A DNA stretch of 64,000 nucleotides from Sphingobacterium sp. UT-1RO-CII-1 (GTDB lineage Bacteria; Bacteroidota; Bacteroidia; Sphingobacteriales; Sphingobacteriaceae), in assembly GCF_026711005.1 (NCBI RefSeq), contig NZ_JAPPVJ010000001.1:682001-746000 (forward strand). The letters are read 5' to 3'. This document shows positions 7,421 to 15,748 of the stretch, one piece after another. Below the pieces are notes generated by a model, which was given only the letters and a program-made list of their open reading frames with translations, was not told the origin of the DNA and ran no database searches. Numbering within the stretch: the first letter of the stretch is position 1; each line of letters starts with the position of its first letter. The position numbers and the translations under genes were made by a program.

Positions 7421-10400
7421 TTATAAATTAAAGTTTACACCAAAAGAAGTGTACCTCGGGTCTGGAATATTACTCCCATATTCAGGATCAATCCCTCGTT
7501 TATTGGCACGCCATATTGTCCCTACATTCTGTATATAGGCATATACTCGGGCATTCTTTAAGCCGATCTGTTTGAGCTTTGTTAAGCTATAGCTCAGCTG
7601 TATATCGCGCAGTTTGATCTGATCTCCACGCTCTACCAAAGCCGATGAGTACAAGTACATATCGGATGCAGCACTGCTATTGGGATACACAAAGGCAGGC
7701 ACATTAGTCCATTGTTCATCGCCTGGCTTTTGCCACCTCTTAGCATAATCGGCATGACCTACGTCATTATTGATAAAAAAACTATTGTAAAATGAGGTGC
7801 GCACAAACTTATAGCCTAGCTGATACGAGATATTAAAGGATAGCTCTAGATTTCTGTATGTAAAGCTATTGCGCAATGAACCGAAGTAAGTTGGCCTAGA
7901 AGATCCATGATTGTCCAGATCATCTACCTTCGAACTATAAACAAGTGCAAAATGATCATTGGAAACCTCTCCATCTAAATATCCTAAAGGCATCCCCTTC
8001 TCTGGATCAAGCCCAGCCCATTTGTAGGTTAACAAGCTAAATAAGTCATATCCCTCGATCGGAGTCATCGGGGCATCAAAAGATCCTGATCGAAAACTAT
8101 CTGACCTACGGTCATAATTATACGATTTGGTAACTTTAGTCCTATTGTAAGCAAAGACGAGATTGGAGTTCCATGTGAAGTTCTGCTTTTGGATATTTAT
8201 TGTATTAAGCGCCACATCCACCCCTCTACCGTCTAAATCAGCCGAATTGATAGCTAGAGTAGAATATCCTGTAGAAGGGTCCAGTTTTGCTCCTGCAATC
8301 AGGTCTTTTGGTCGCTTGATATAGTATTCGACCGCTCCCGTAATACGGTTTTTAAAGTTAAAATCTAACCCCATATTGAGCATGCCTACTCGTTCCCAAC
8401 GTAGTGACGGGTTTGGGGGCGACTGCATCTGCGCATAAGGTTCGCCTGTGATATAGTGTGGTGTGGATTCCACTCTAATGATCGGGTAAGCAGCCGTATT
8501 GTTGTTGACATTGCCATTATAACCGTAGGTTGCTCGTAATTTCAGTGATGGAAAAACCGAATCATCTATAAAATCTTCTTTTGATAGTGACCAAGCTAGC
8601 CCCATTGACCAAAATGGTTGAAATTTATCATTTGTTTTTACGCCAAATAAATTGGAAGCATCTTGCCTAGCACTACCGCTCAATGTATAACGACCATTAT
8701 AGGTGTAAGAGGCATTAGCAAAATAGGACACATAGCGATTGGTATAGGATTCCATTTGTGAGAAATCTTCCAACCTTGTTGAGCCCCCAATACCATTAAG
8801 GGTACGAATCTCCTTTCCATACTCTACCGGTGTATGCGTCAGTGTCTCGGGGTCATAGCCAAAGAATACCGCACTCTGCATATTGCTACCAACCTGCCGT
8901 ATTTCCCCACCTGCTATACCGTTTAAACTATGTTTATCAGACCAATCTTTATTGTAATCTAGCTGAAGACGCCCTTGGTGCATCTTATTCGTTCGATAGA
9001 GTGTATTCATCATATCCCCCACAGGTACATTCCATATTACCTCATCCTCATTCCATCCAGCTCTATAATTAATATATTGCCTATGATAAAACGACCCCAT
9101 GCCCTTCCACACCTCAGTAGACTGACTAGCAAACTGATAAGCATATAAGCCAGAGACCTTGATAGAAGGTAATATCTGATATGCTGCCTGCATATTGAGG
9201 AATGTCTCTTTGATATCTGCCATCTCGTGTGTTTCGTAGAGTTCCTCTAAAGGCCTGTATTGCCAGTCCAAAAGCCTCCCTCCTGCTACCGTATCCCTAA
9301 ATGTCGGGTTATAGGGTACAGCATGCACAATAAGCGGATTTCCATTATCATCAGCCAGTCGCATATAGGGATAATTACCAGGACCTCGAGCCATTAAGTT
9401 AAAACCCATTGGCCTCTCACTCTCTTTTCGTTTTGACTCGGTATACGTAATGCCTACATCTACCGTTAAATTTTTAATAGGTCGCAGCTGTGTATTATTT
9501 TTCACCGTTAATCGATTATAAGAAGAGGTCACCACTTCATTAAGGTTCTTATCATAGCCTAACGAGAAAGAGGTATTTATCTTTTCCGAACCACCCCTAA
9601 GCTGCACACTGTACTGCTGCTTGGTAGAATTACGATAGATATACTTTAGAAAATCGTCACGCAGATCTATGGTACCCAAATAATCGAGCTCCCGCTTCAA
9701 CTCAGCATCGTCAATTTCATTATTCTTGTGCTTCTTTAATAGCTGTATCACGGGTGTTAGACCCGAGTTGTACCTATTAATCCGGCTATTCCAGTAACCC
9801 TTATCAAACAAAAAGCGTTCGGCTTCTATATAATCTGCACTTGCCATTTGTGGGTAATAATACAAGTCTGGTTTTGCACCAACTGTTAGGCTACTATTAA
9901 AAGACAACTGAAAAGGCTGATTGTACTTTGCTCGCTTTGTAGTGACTACTATCACACCATTGCCTGATTGCGCACCCCAAATTGATGATGCAGCGGCATC
10001 TTTTAATACAGTGACGCTTTCCACATCATTAGGGTTGATATTCATAAAGTACCCGTTAAGCAAGTCATAATTATTAGTATAAGGCACACCATCGACAACA
10101 ACCAATGGCCAGGCATTAGAGCCTAATGTGCTTATGCCCCTAACATTTATTCCTAACAGCCTCCCTTTGTTTTCTGGAAATACCCTTGTTGAAGATATCC
10201 CCGGCACTACATCCTCTAACCGAGAGACAAAGTCGGTAGACACCTTTCTGTTAAATAATGCCGAGTCGATAAACTCAAAGCTCCCCGTTGCCCGTTCCTT
10301 GGGTATCTTTTGGTATCCTGTAGACAAGACCTCGACTTCTTCGATCTGCTTCTCGCTGATCTTTAGGTTAATTTTCAATAATGTAGCAGTATTTTCATAA

Positions 10401-10927
10401 TCAACGTTCTGCTCGCGATAGCCTATATGTTTTACGGTGAGTACGCCTGTGGGTTTGTTTACGTTGATGGTAAACTTCCCCTCCTTATCGGTGCGTGTAT
10501 ACTTCTTGTCCACGATGATCGAAGCCCCCTCTATCGCCTGCCCGTCGGCAGCCGAGCGCACCTCGCCACGAAGCATAAGCTCGGTCTGCGTCTGAGCGGT
10601 CGCCTGCGTATGCGCAAGCGAACTAAACAACACACAAAATATCGTTAATAGCAGCGCAACACTACTTCTTTCGTCACTGCGAGCAATGCGAAGCAGTCTC
10701 TCTTTTAGAACTGAAATCCCCCCATTATCTCTGTCCACAGCATAGCCAGTTGTCCCGCGGGCGCGGGACTTCTGAACATTACAACTAAACTGATAATAAA
10801 TTGTGCTGAGAGACAGCAACAAACATTGAAAGCTATTTAGAAAAGTCTTTAATTTTCTTTGTATTCTAAAGGTTCGCCGTTGCTCCACATCAGGCAAAGC
10901 ACTGCCACCCTCGTAAAAATGTTTCAT
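7421..10927 (-). CDS. SusC/RagA TonB-dependent transporter with an inserted N-terminal repeat
   Basis: The 1168-residue product has a long N-terminus, a hydrophobic export segment (about 89-111), a carboxypeptidase-like regulatory domain (about 115-200), a plug (about 215-335, with LLGINVRGISTLGS and DGVPYTNNY) and a beta-barrel to the C-terminus. No STN domain is seen, so it is unlikely to signal to an anti-sigma factor. It opens the susC-susD-tlpA operon. Residues 54-87 are encoded by what looks like a dispersed intergenic repeat (10672-10769). There is no later ATG before the barrel, so the repeat appears to be translated. Two hydrophobic stretches (33-47, 89-111) flank it; which directs export is unclear. 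Confidence 0.85.
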   Translation of the reverse strand: MKHFYEGGSALPDVEQRRTFRIQRKLKTFLNSFQCLLLSLSTIYYQFSCNVQKSRARGTTGYAVDRDNGGISVLKERLLRIARSDERSSVALLLTIFCVLFSSLAHTQATAQTQTELMLRGEVRSAADGQAIEGASIIVDKKYTRTDKEGKFTINVNKPTGVLTVKHIGYREQNVDYENTATLLKINLKISEKQIEEVEVLSTGYQKIPKERATGSFEFIDSALFNRKVSTDFVSRLEDVVPGISSTRVFPENKGRLLGINVRGISTLGSNAWPLVVVDGVPYTNNYDLLNGYFMNINPNDVESVTVLKDAAASSIWGAQSGNGVIVVTTKRAKYNQPFQLSFNSSLTVGAKPDLYYYPQMASADYIEAERFLFDKGYWNSRINRYNSGLTPVIQLLKKHKNNEIDDAELKRELDYLGTIDLRDDFLKYIYRNSTKQQYSVQLRGGSEKINTSFSLGYDKNLNEVVTSSYNRLTVKNNTQLRPIKNLTVDVGITYTESKRKESERPMGFNLMARGPGNYPYMRLADDNGNPLIVHAVPYNPTFRDTVAGGRLLDWQYRPLEELYETHEMADIKETFLNMQAAYQILPSIKVSGLYAYQFASQSTEVWKGMGSFYHRQYINYRAGWNEDEVIWNVPVGDMMNTLYRTNKMHQGRLQLDYNKDWSDKHSLNGIAGGEIRQVGSNMQSAVFFGYDPETLTHTPVEYGKEIRTLNGIGGSTRLEDFSQMESYTNRYVSYFANASYTYNGRYTLSGSARQDASNLFGVKTNDKFQPFWSMGLAWSLSKEDFIDDSVFPSLKLRATYGYNGNVNNNTAAYPIIRVESTPHYITGEPYAQMQSPPNPSLRWERVGMLNMGLDFNFKNRITGAVEYYIKRPKDLIAGAKLDPSTGYSTLAINSADLDGRGVDVALNTINIQKQNFTWNSNLVFAYNRTKVTKSYNYDRRSDSFRSGSFDAPMTPIEGYDLFSLLTYKWAGLDPEKGMPLGYLDGEVSNDHFALVYSSKVDDLDNHGSSRPTYFGSLRNSFTYRNLELSFNISYQLGYKFVRTSFYNSFFINNDVGHADYAKRWQKPGDEQWTNVPAFVYPNSSAASDMYLYSSALVERGDQIKLRDIQLSYSLTKLKQIGLKNARVYAYIQNVGTIWRANKRGIDPEYGSNIPDPRYTSFGVNFNL
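10672..10769. repeat. Dispersed palindromic repeat inside susC
   Basis: Left end CGTCACTGCGAGCAATGCG followed by AAGCAGTCTC is the recognisable form of a repeat found between genes in many bacteria. The right end carries GTCCCGCG-GG-CGCGGGAC at 10752-10769. Read leftward it encodes the tell-tale RLLRIARSDER. It stays in frame across about 98 bp. The repeat family is recalled from its sequence; no search was run. Confidence 0.65.
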
Positions 10928-11233
10928 TTTTCAAGATTTTAAATTGATTACGTGTGAACTAATGGAAGTGAGGTTGGGAAATATGATCGATCAATATCCC
11001 GCCAAATTAAACCCTTAGACTTAGCCACACGGTTAAAAAAATAATTGATTCTTAAGTAAAGGAAGTTCCTGCGTATGGGAATTATTAGAATGACACCGGT
11101 TTATAATTGGAACACCCTTTTTAAGACAATAGTCTACCAAACTATACCAAAGCTACTCTGGCGGGCAAAAAATGTTTTGTAATAACTGTTTTATCATAAC
11201 TCACTGTTTAAATTGTGAGCTGAGGGATAAAAA

Positions 11234-11374
11234 AGCGGGCCTCTGCTCACTACTCCTCCCAGGCATGTTTGGATATAGCGAGTGAGCGCCCGCTCAAATT
11301 TATATTTAAAATAATACAAATCCAAAAACGGGCTTCACTGCCATCTCTTGCATCACTCATTTTGCCTGGGAGGA
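11234..11374. ncRNA. Candidate structured RNA with pseudoknot-like pairing
   Basis: AGCGGGC (11234-11240) and CTCACT (11246-11251) pair with GCCCGCT (11288-11294) and AGTGAG (11281-11286), forming a 13-bp stem with a 5-nt bulge and a 29-nt loop. Inside that loop TCCTCCCAGGCA (11254-11265) is perfectly complementary to TGCCTGGGAGGA (11363-11374). Both helices can coexist as an H-type pseudoknot or compete. Transcription and strand are unproven. It lies about 190 bp upstream of the HTH gene. Confidence 0.4.
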
Positions 11375-11455
11375 ACAAGAAACTTGGTAAAATTTTAATA
11401 ATTCCTCCACACAAAGACCAATATTTCTAAAAAATGGTCTGTGGAAAAACTCTTT

Positions 11456-11507
11456 ATTATACAAATATATACAAAAATGTATAATAAACAACTGAATTTT
11501 GTATAAT
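11456..11507 (+). promoter_or_regulatory. Cluster of ATTATACA half-sites, likely operator
   Basis: Half-sites are ATTATACA (11456-11463), TATACA (11468-11473), TGTATAAT (11478-11485) and TGTATAAT (11500-11507). The middle pair makes a palindrome TATACA-AAAA-TGTATA, and the two rightward sites are 22 bp apart. They lie 57-108 bp upstream of the HTH gene start, where an autoregulatory operator would be expected. Confidence 0.5.
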
Positions 11508-11563
11508 TACAACCTTTTTTCGACAATCTATATTGAATATATTCAGGGACAAAGTAATCGCGC

Positions 11564-11899
11564 ATGTCTGAAGAAAAACATAGAGGTGAATTTTTAAGCA
11601 AGATTGTCACTCGAATGGGTTCGAATGTGGGAAAATTAATGGAGCGAATGGGATATCACCGAACCACATATTATACCCATATTAAGCAAGCGGATCTAGA
11701 TTATTCTATCTTGGCACAATACACAAATGCCATTCCTTATGATTTCACATTGGAATTTCCAGAATTGAAAAACTATCTTTTTGAAAAACAAAACAATACA
11801 CAATCAATTACTGAAATACAATTAGACCGAGATAAATGGCGCACCAAATATTACGACCTTTTAGAGAAATACAACGATCTTCTGGAAAAAAGAGGTTAA
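11564..11899 (+). CDS. Helix-turn-helix regulator with C-terminal coiled coil
   Basis: The 111-residue protein has an N-terminal HTH of the Cro/XRE-like style used in Bacteroidota (VGKLMERMGYHRTTYYTHIKQ, about 22-45, with YSILAQYTNAI as a following helix) and a C-terminal coiled coil (about 82-111, RDKWRTKYYDLLEKYNDLLEK) likely for dimerisation. Half-sites upstream suggest autoregulation. It starts the rightward set HTH, HATPase, DUF4325, PIN, though 177 bp separate it from the next gene, so it may be a separate regulatory unit. Function is inferred from fold and context. Confidence 0.75.
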   Translation: MSEEKHRGEFLSKIVTRMGSNVGKLMERMGYHRTTYYTHIKQADLDYSILAQYTNAIPYDFTLEFPELKNYLFEKQNNTQSITEIQLDRDKWRTKYYDLLEKYNDLLEKRG

Positions 11900-11908
11900 T
11901 TAGCCTTT

Positions 11909-11957
11909 CAGCTAATCAACATCTCTATGCTTGAAGCATACTTGCTGATTGGTAAAA
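11909..11957. other. Small dyad between the HTH and ATPase genes
   Basis: ATGCTT-G-AAGCAT at about 11928-11940 is a perfect short palindrome, flanked by AATCA and TGATT. No T-run follows, so it may be an operator or mRNA structure rather than a terminator. Confidence 0.3.
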
Positions 11958-12076
11958 GAATTTTAGAGAACAATGAAATCTGTTATCAGAAGAATATTAC
12001 CAAATTAGAACAACAACATTAAAAGATATGTTTTTATATTATTATTTGAAGATGGGTTTCATTATCTTAGTGAAAG

Positions 12077-12931
12077 ATGAGCGAATTATTTCATATTAAC
12101 AACTCTTATGAGAGCTATCAAAAAATCATTTCCTTCTATCAACAAAACAAGGACCTACTTTTTGACGACATTCATATCTCAATAAAAAGCTGGTTCTCTG
12201 CAAATATGAGTGCTTCCTTAGGCGCAGTTTTGGACCTTTTTATAGACAATATCAACAGCATACATTTTGATCATATACCTCCAAAAACAGAAGATATACT
12301 CTTAAAAAATGGATTCTTAACTTTTTATGGTAAAGAAGGCAAGGCGGATATCAATCACACTACCATAAAATACCAAAAATTAAAACCAACAGATGGAAAA
12401 TACTTTAAAGCATATGTGATAGATGAGCTGATAGGCCGATCCGAGCTTCCATCTATGTCTGATCCTCTTAAAGAAAAAATGGTAGAGGCCATCTACGAAA
12501 TATTTGTAAATGCCCAAATACATAGTAAATCAAACGTTATATATACGTGCGGGCAGTTCTTTCCTGCGAAAAATAAGATTGAGTTTACTATAGTAGATAC
12601 TGGTATTGGATTCAAGGCAAACGTCGATAAAAAATTTAATGTAAATTTACATGCTTGTCAAGCGATAAAATGGGCGGTACAGGATCGGAACACAACCAAA
12701 GATATTACAGGGGGAATTGGTTTAGCAGTTTTAAAAGAATTCGTCCATAAGAACAATGGGTACATGCAGATTGTTAGTGGTGATGGATTCTATGAATTTA
12801 ACAAAAATGGTGAAAAAACGGCTTCATTTACAGGAAAGTTTCCAGGAACAATAGTAAATTTGCAATTTTCAACCAATGATAATAGTAATTATTGCTTGGC
12901 TAGCGAGATAGATATTAACAATATTTTTTAA
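12077..12931 (+). CDS. STAS-like plus GHKL (HATPase) protein, anti-sigma-kinase style
   Basis: The 284-residue protein has an N-terminal STAS-like region (about 25-85, SANMSASLGAVLDLF and ILLKNGFLTF) and a GHKL ATPase domain (about 128-270). The N-box helix EAIYEIFVNAQIHS carries Glu141 and Asn145, the G1 box is DTGIG at 174-178, and TGGIGLAVLKEF (211-222) is the lid/G2 region. Such ATPases (SpoIIAB/RsbW class) phosphorylate STAS partners in partner switching. The next gene, 5 bp away, encodes a STAS-like DUF4325 protein, an obvious partner. No transmembrane or sensor domain is present. Kinase activity is inferred. Confidence 0.8.
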   Translation: MSELFHINNSYESYQKIISFYQQNKDLLFDDIHISIKSWFSANMSASLGAVLDLFIDNINSIHFDHIPPKTEDILLKNGFLTFYGKEGKADINHTTIKYQKLKPTDGKYFKAYVIDELIGRSELPSMSDPLKEKMVEAIYEIFVNAQIHSKSNVIYTCGQFFPAKNKIEFTIVDTGIGFKANVDKKFNVNLHACQAIKWAVQDRNTTKDITGGIGLAVLKEFVHKNNGYMQIVSGDGFYEFNKNGEKTASFTGKFPGTIVNLQFSTNDNSNYCLASEIDINNIF

Positions 12932-12936
12932 AAGTT

Positions 12937-13287
12937 ATGGAAGAACGTACAACAATAAGCATTAAAAACACTATTGGAGATGCATATGGCGTAGAAGCAG
13001 AGGACGGTCAAAAGGTTTTTGAATTAATAAAAAAGGCTATTGATGCCGGGTATAAAGTAACTTTGTCTTTTCTGAATATCGAGATGTTAACTACGGCTTT
13101 TTTAAATACTGCTATTGGCCAGCTTTACAAAGATTATTCAGAACAAGAAATAAAAGCTAGCTTACAGATAACAGACATTTCAGAGTCAGGCAAAGTAGCC
13201 TTAAAACGTGTTGTCGACACAGCAAAACTTTTTTACAAGAATCCGGAAGCCCTCCGCAACAGCATAGACGATATATTAGGTGAATAA
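12937..13287 (+). CDS. STAS-like DUF4325 protein
   Basis: The 116-residue protein fits the DUF4325 STAS-like family: an opening strand, SFLNIEMLTTAFLNTAIGQLYKDY around residues 47-70, then LQITDISESGKVALKRVVDTAK. The MLTTAFLNTAIG segment corresponds to the helix that carries the phosphorylated serine or threonine in anti-anti-sigma factors, and threonines are present here. It sits between the GHKL ATPase gene and the PIN gene with gaps of 5 and 1 bp, which implies one transcript. A role as the ATPase's partner-switch substrate is inference. Confidence 0.8.
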   Translation: MEERTTISIKNTIGDAYGVEAEDGQKVFELIKKAIDAGYKVTLSFLNIEMLTTAFLNTAIGQLYKDYSEQEIKASLQITDISESGKVALKRVVDTAKLFYKNPEALRNSIDDILGE

Positions 13288-13288
13288 T

Positions 13289-13834
13289 ATGGCAAAGAAG
13301 TTTAAGTTAGCAGAAGTTAGTGACTTGAAAGATCGGTCTGTTTTTTTTGATGCGAATGTGCTAATATATTTATTTTGGCCAACTGGCCGTCAAACATTTG
13401 AAACTAATTACGCAAATGCATTTGCGCGCCTATTAAGACAACAGAACACTTTTTTCGTAGATTTTTCAGTAATTTCTGAGATCATTAACAGAGCAATACA
13501 GACTGAGTACAGCAAATATCTTCTGACTCATTCCTTAAATAAAAACAAATTCAAATACAAAGACTATCGTAAAAGCGCAGATGGCCAAGAAGCACTAAAG
13601 GATATTTACCTTATTGTAGAACAGCAGATCCTAAATCGCTTTAAAGTAAAAGGAAAAACATATACCGTGGATACTCTTAAAAAGTTATTGATTGTAGATG
13701 ATCTAGATTTTGTTGACAAATCAATTGTGGACATATGCCGGGAAAACAATTTTGTACTTCTGACTAACGACAAAGATTTCAAAGACACTAATATTGATAT
13801 ACTCAGCTGCAACAAACATATTTTTAGAGCATAA
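13289..13834 (+). CDS. PIN-domain ribonuclease, effector of the cassette
   Basis: A GTG at 13280 opens the frame, but the ATG at 13289, one base after the DUF4325 stop, is the likelier start. The 181-residue protein carries a PIN fold: FFDANVLIYLFW with Asp21, SEII with Glu64, Asp143 in FVDKSIVDIC, and LTNDKDF with Asp161 and Asp163. These acidic residues bind the metal used to cleave RNA. Residues about 75-125 form a longer helical insert than in VapC toxins, and no VapB-type antitoxin is adjacent. Being last in a tight operon with partner-switch proteins suggests its activity or partners are controlled by them. Confidence 0.8.
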   Translation: MAKKFKLAEVSDLKDRSVFFDANVLIYLFWPTGRQTFETNYANAFARLLRQQNTFFVDFSVISEIINRAIQTEYSKYLLTHSLNKNKFKYKDYRKSADGQEALKDIYLIVEQQILNRFKVKGKTYTVDTLKKLLIVDDLDFVDKSIVDICRENNFVLLTNDKDFKDTNIDILSCNKHIFRA

Positions 13835-13941
13835 AAACGGAAAACAATATCTATTATCAAAATGAGTAAGTTTTCAAAAATATATCTTAAATGTCGTAGG
13901 GGATCCGGATTTCGTAGTCATATTGTTGGGCTTTTGAAAAA

Positions 13942-14064
13942 AGACAGCGAAACAACATAAAAAAACCAAAAGAAGCTAAAAAGTAAAAGGGAATATAAGC
14001 GATGGCAACGGCGAAGACCCTATCATAGGCTTGGTGCTGCCCTCGATAAAGAGCAGTGGGCATA
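13942..14064. repeat. Interspersed repeat unit, copy 1
   Basis: The segment from AGACAGCGAAACAACATAA through AGCAGTGGGCAT matches later units at 26733-26904 and 28007-28160. It lacks the 5' part (GGCAAGGCTGTGCTCCGAC). It ends directly at the terminator of the intact Rpn gene. Each unit lies beside an Rpn-type gene or remnant. Confidence 0.7.
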
Positions 14065-14098
14065 AAAAGCCGCCCCCAATTTACATCAGGACGGCTTA
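14063..14098 (-). terminator. Terminator of the intact Rpn gene
   Basis: Read leftward, AAGCCGTCC and GGGGGCGGCTT form a stem (one mismatch) followed by a T-run. Near-identical hairpins follow the other two related copies at 15241-15276 and 25566-25600. Confidence 0.65.
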
Positions 14099-14125
14099 AA
14101 AACTTATAAACATAATATCTATTAT

Positions 14126-15094
14126 CTAGAGGTTTTCTACCTCTTCTATAGAAAGGCCTGTGCCCTTAGCAATATCTGCAATAGGTAGACCCATTTTCTT
14201 AAACTCTAAAGCTATGGCAATGGCTTTTTTACGCTCACCATCGGCTTTTCCTTTTTCCATTCCAGTCTTAATTCCTTTTTCTATTCCAGTCTTAATTCCT
14301 TTTTCTATTCCAGTCTGGATTCCTTCCTTTTTTGCCTTATCTAATAAATATTCTCGAGTGCCCATACTAATACTCCTTCCTATTTTGTCTTCTATTTCTG
14401 ATTCAAATATACTCAAAACCTGTTGGTTATCAAAATTAACATAATATGTTAAAAAGTCATACAAACCCTGTCGCGTCTTCTTTTCCATCTTACGCTTCAT
14501 CATCTCATCATAAAGATCGTGCTTGATGTCTTTAAGCTGCTCGTCCGTTATGTTTTTATGTAATATAGCCAGTAAAGCCGTTAATACGACTACCGAAAAT
14601 GGATTGCTATTGGCCCGAAGATCCGCCTCATCCTGATCCAAGATTTTATAGCTGTTGAAATCGTACCGAATCTTGGTAGACATAAACTCACGTATATATA
14701 CTTTGGGACGATAGCTCTTATTACCATCTGCAAGAATAGCGATTGCTGTAACTGGCACCTTATATCGATCGTATATCTTATAGTAGTACTGAAACATACG
14801 CTCAGCTAGATCGCCCTTTCCCTTGCTACTCTGCACCTCAATATGACACAGGATATATTGCTCACCACCATGTTTAAGGTGAACCTTAACAAGCTTGTCA
14901 ACAAAGCGCACCCCAGCCCCATTGGCCTGCGGAGGGAATAACGTTTCAAATTCCTTATCTAGATAATCGAAAGGTTTGCTCAGATCAAACTCAGTATCCG
15001 CATTAGGAAACATAAACTGCAAAAAATGGGAAAAGGTCTGCTCCAATATAGATTTCCAAAGAAGATCGTCGACCCGCCTTACTCTTTTACTCAT
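14126..15094 (-). CDS. Rpn-family PD-(D/E)XK nuclease / putative transposase, intact copy
   Basis: The 322-residue protein is a member of the Rpn/PDDEXK family, known for recombination-promoting DNA nuclease activity in E. coli RpnA. The nuclease core shows Asp66 (VDKLVKV) and the strand HIEVQ (Glu86, Gln88). Residues about 240-290 hold imperfect repeats of GIKTGIEKGIKTG type, variable in number among copies here, and the C-terminus ends in a small helical motif IADIAKGTGLSIEEVENL. Two degraded relatives lie at 15304 and 25625. The nearby interspersed repeat suggests they spread together. Confidence 0.85.
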   Translation of the reverse strand: MSKRVRRVDDLLWKSILEQTFSHFLQFMFPNADTEFDLSKPFDYLDKEFETLFPPQANGAGVRFVDKLVKVHLKHGGEQYILCHIEVQSSKGKGDLAERMFQYYYKIYDRYKVPVTAIAILADGNKSYRPKVYIREFMSTKIRYDFNSYKILDQDEADLRANSNPFSVVVLTALLAILHKNITDEQLKDIKHDLYDEMMKRKMEKKTRQGLYDFLTYYVNFDNQQVLSIFESEIEDKIGRSISMGTREYLLDKAKKEGIQTGIEKGIKTGIEKGIKTGMEKGKADGERKKAIAIALEFKKMGLPIADIAKGTGLSIEEVENL

Positions 15095-15191
15095 AACTGT
15101 TTATCAAATGGTTACTAAGCAAAGATATTAAACAAATAACTGAAAAGCTAATTATTTTAGCTTTCTTTTTTAAAGCACTACTTATTCTAGT

Positions 15192-15245
15192 GGCAAGGCT
15201 GTGCTCCGACTGAAACAAGAGGAAGACAGCGAAACAACATAAAAA
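15192..15245. repeat. Interspersed repeat unit, short copy 2
   Basis: GGCAAGGCTGTGCTCCGAC and GACAGCGAAACAACATAA match the 5' 55 bp of the unit at 28007-28160. The rest is missing, and a terminator-like hairpin follows immediately. Confidence 0.6.
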
Positions 15246-15276
15246 AAGCCGCCCCAATTTACATCAGGACGGCTTA
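15241..15276 (-). terminator. Terminator copy after the Rpn remnant
   Basis: AAGCCG at 15246-15251 pairs with CGGCTT at 15270-15275, as in the intact copy; read leftward it ends in a T-run. Confidence 0.5.
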
Positions 15277-15303
15277 AATACCTATAAATATAATATCTAT
15301 TAT

Positions 15304-15702
15304 CTAGAGGTTTTCTACCTCTTCTATAGAAAGGCCTGTGCCCTTAGCAATATCTGCAATAGGTAGACCCATTTTCTTAAACTCTAAAGCTATGGCAATG
15401 GCTTTTTTACGCTCACCATCGGCTTTTCCCTTTTCCATTCCAGTCTTAATTCCTTTTTCTATTCCAGTCTGGATTCCGGCTTGGATTCCTTCCTTTTTTG
15501 CCTTATCTAATAAATATTCTCGAGTGCCCATACTAATACTCCTTCCTATTTTTTGATGATAATGTTGGTTTTATATCGCCATCAAGAGCCCTTCGGGGTT
15601 GTCTTCTATTTCTGATTCAGATATACTCAAAACCTGCTGGTTATCAAAATTAACATAATATGTTAAATAGACATAAACTCACGTACATATACTTTGGGAC
15701 GA
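15304..15702 (-). pseudogene. Remnant of an Rpn-family gene
   Basis: The segment matches the 3' part of the intact Rpn gene at 14126 (C-terminal repeats and tail read in frame for 75 codons), then shows a roughly 48-bp insertion near 15551-15600 and a jump to sequence matching the middle of the gene (TAGACATAAACTCACG). The central third is deleted and the 5' half is missing. It is a decayed copy left by duplication, not a functional gene. Confidence 0.75.
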
Positions 15703-15748
15703 CAACGAGACAAAACAATAAAAAATGAGGAAGAGCGTAAGCCATACC

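Larger units (their letters stand above)
10928..11563. other. 636-bp non-coding stretch before the HTH gene
   Basis: No convincing gene is present. A 71-residue leftward frame here looks accidental. The stretch holds a hairpin and downstream complement (11234-11374, listed separately), a small CTCAC/GTGAG hairpin near 11203-11222, and the ATTATACA half-site cluster near 11456-11507. The first 230 bp, upstream of susC, probably carry its promoter, but no clear -7 box was identified. Confidence 0.5.

Noticed and set aside
10752..10769. GC-rich palindrome read as a terminator
   Set aside because: It lies inside the open susC frame and has no following T-run; better explained as part of the dispersed repeat.
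11395..11610. 71-residue leftward frame upstream of the HTH gene
   Set aside because: It overlaps the operator-like half-sites and the HTH start, has no family resemblance and an unbalanced composition (many aromatic and cysteine residues), typical of AT-rich chance frames.
13289..13834. PIN gene as a classical VapC toxin
   Set aside because: No small VapB-like antitoxin precedes it, the protein is longer than typical VapC, and its neighbours are STAS and GHKL proteins.
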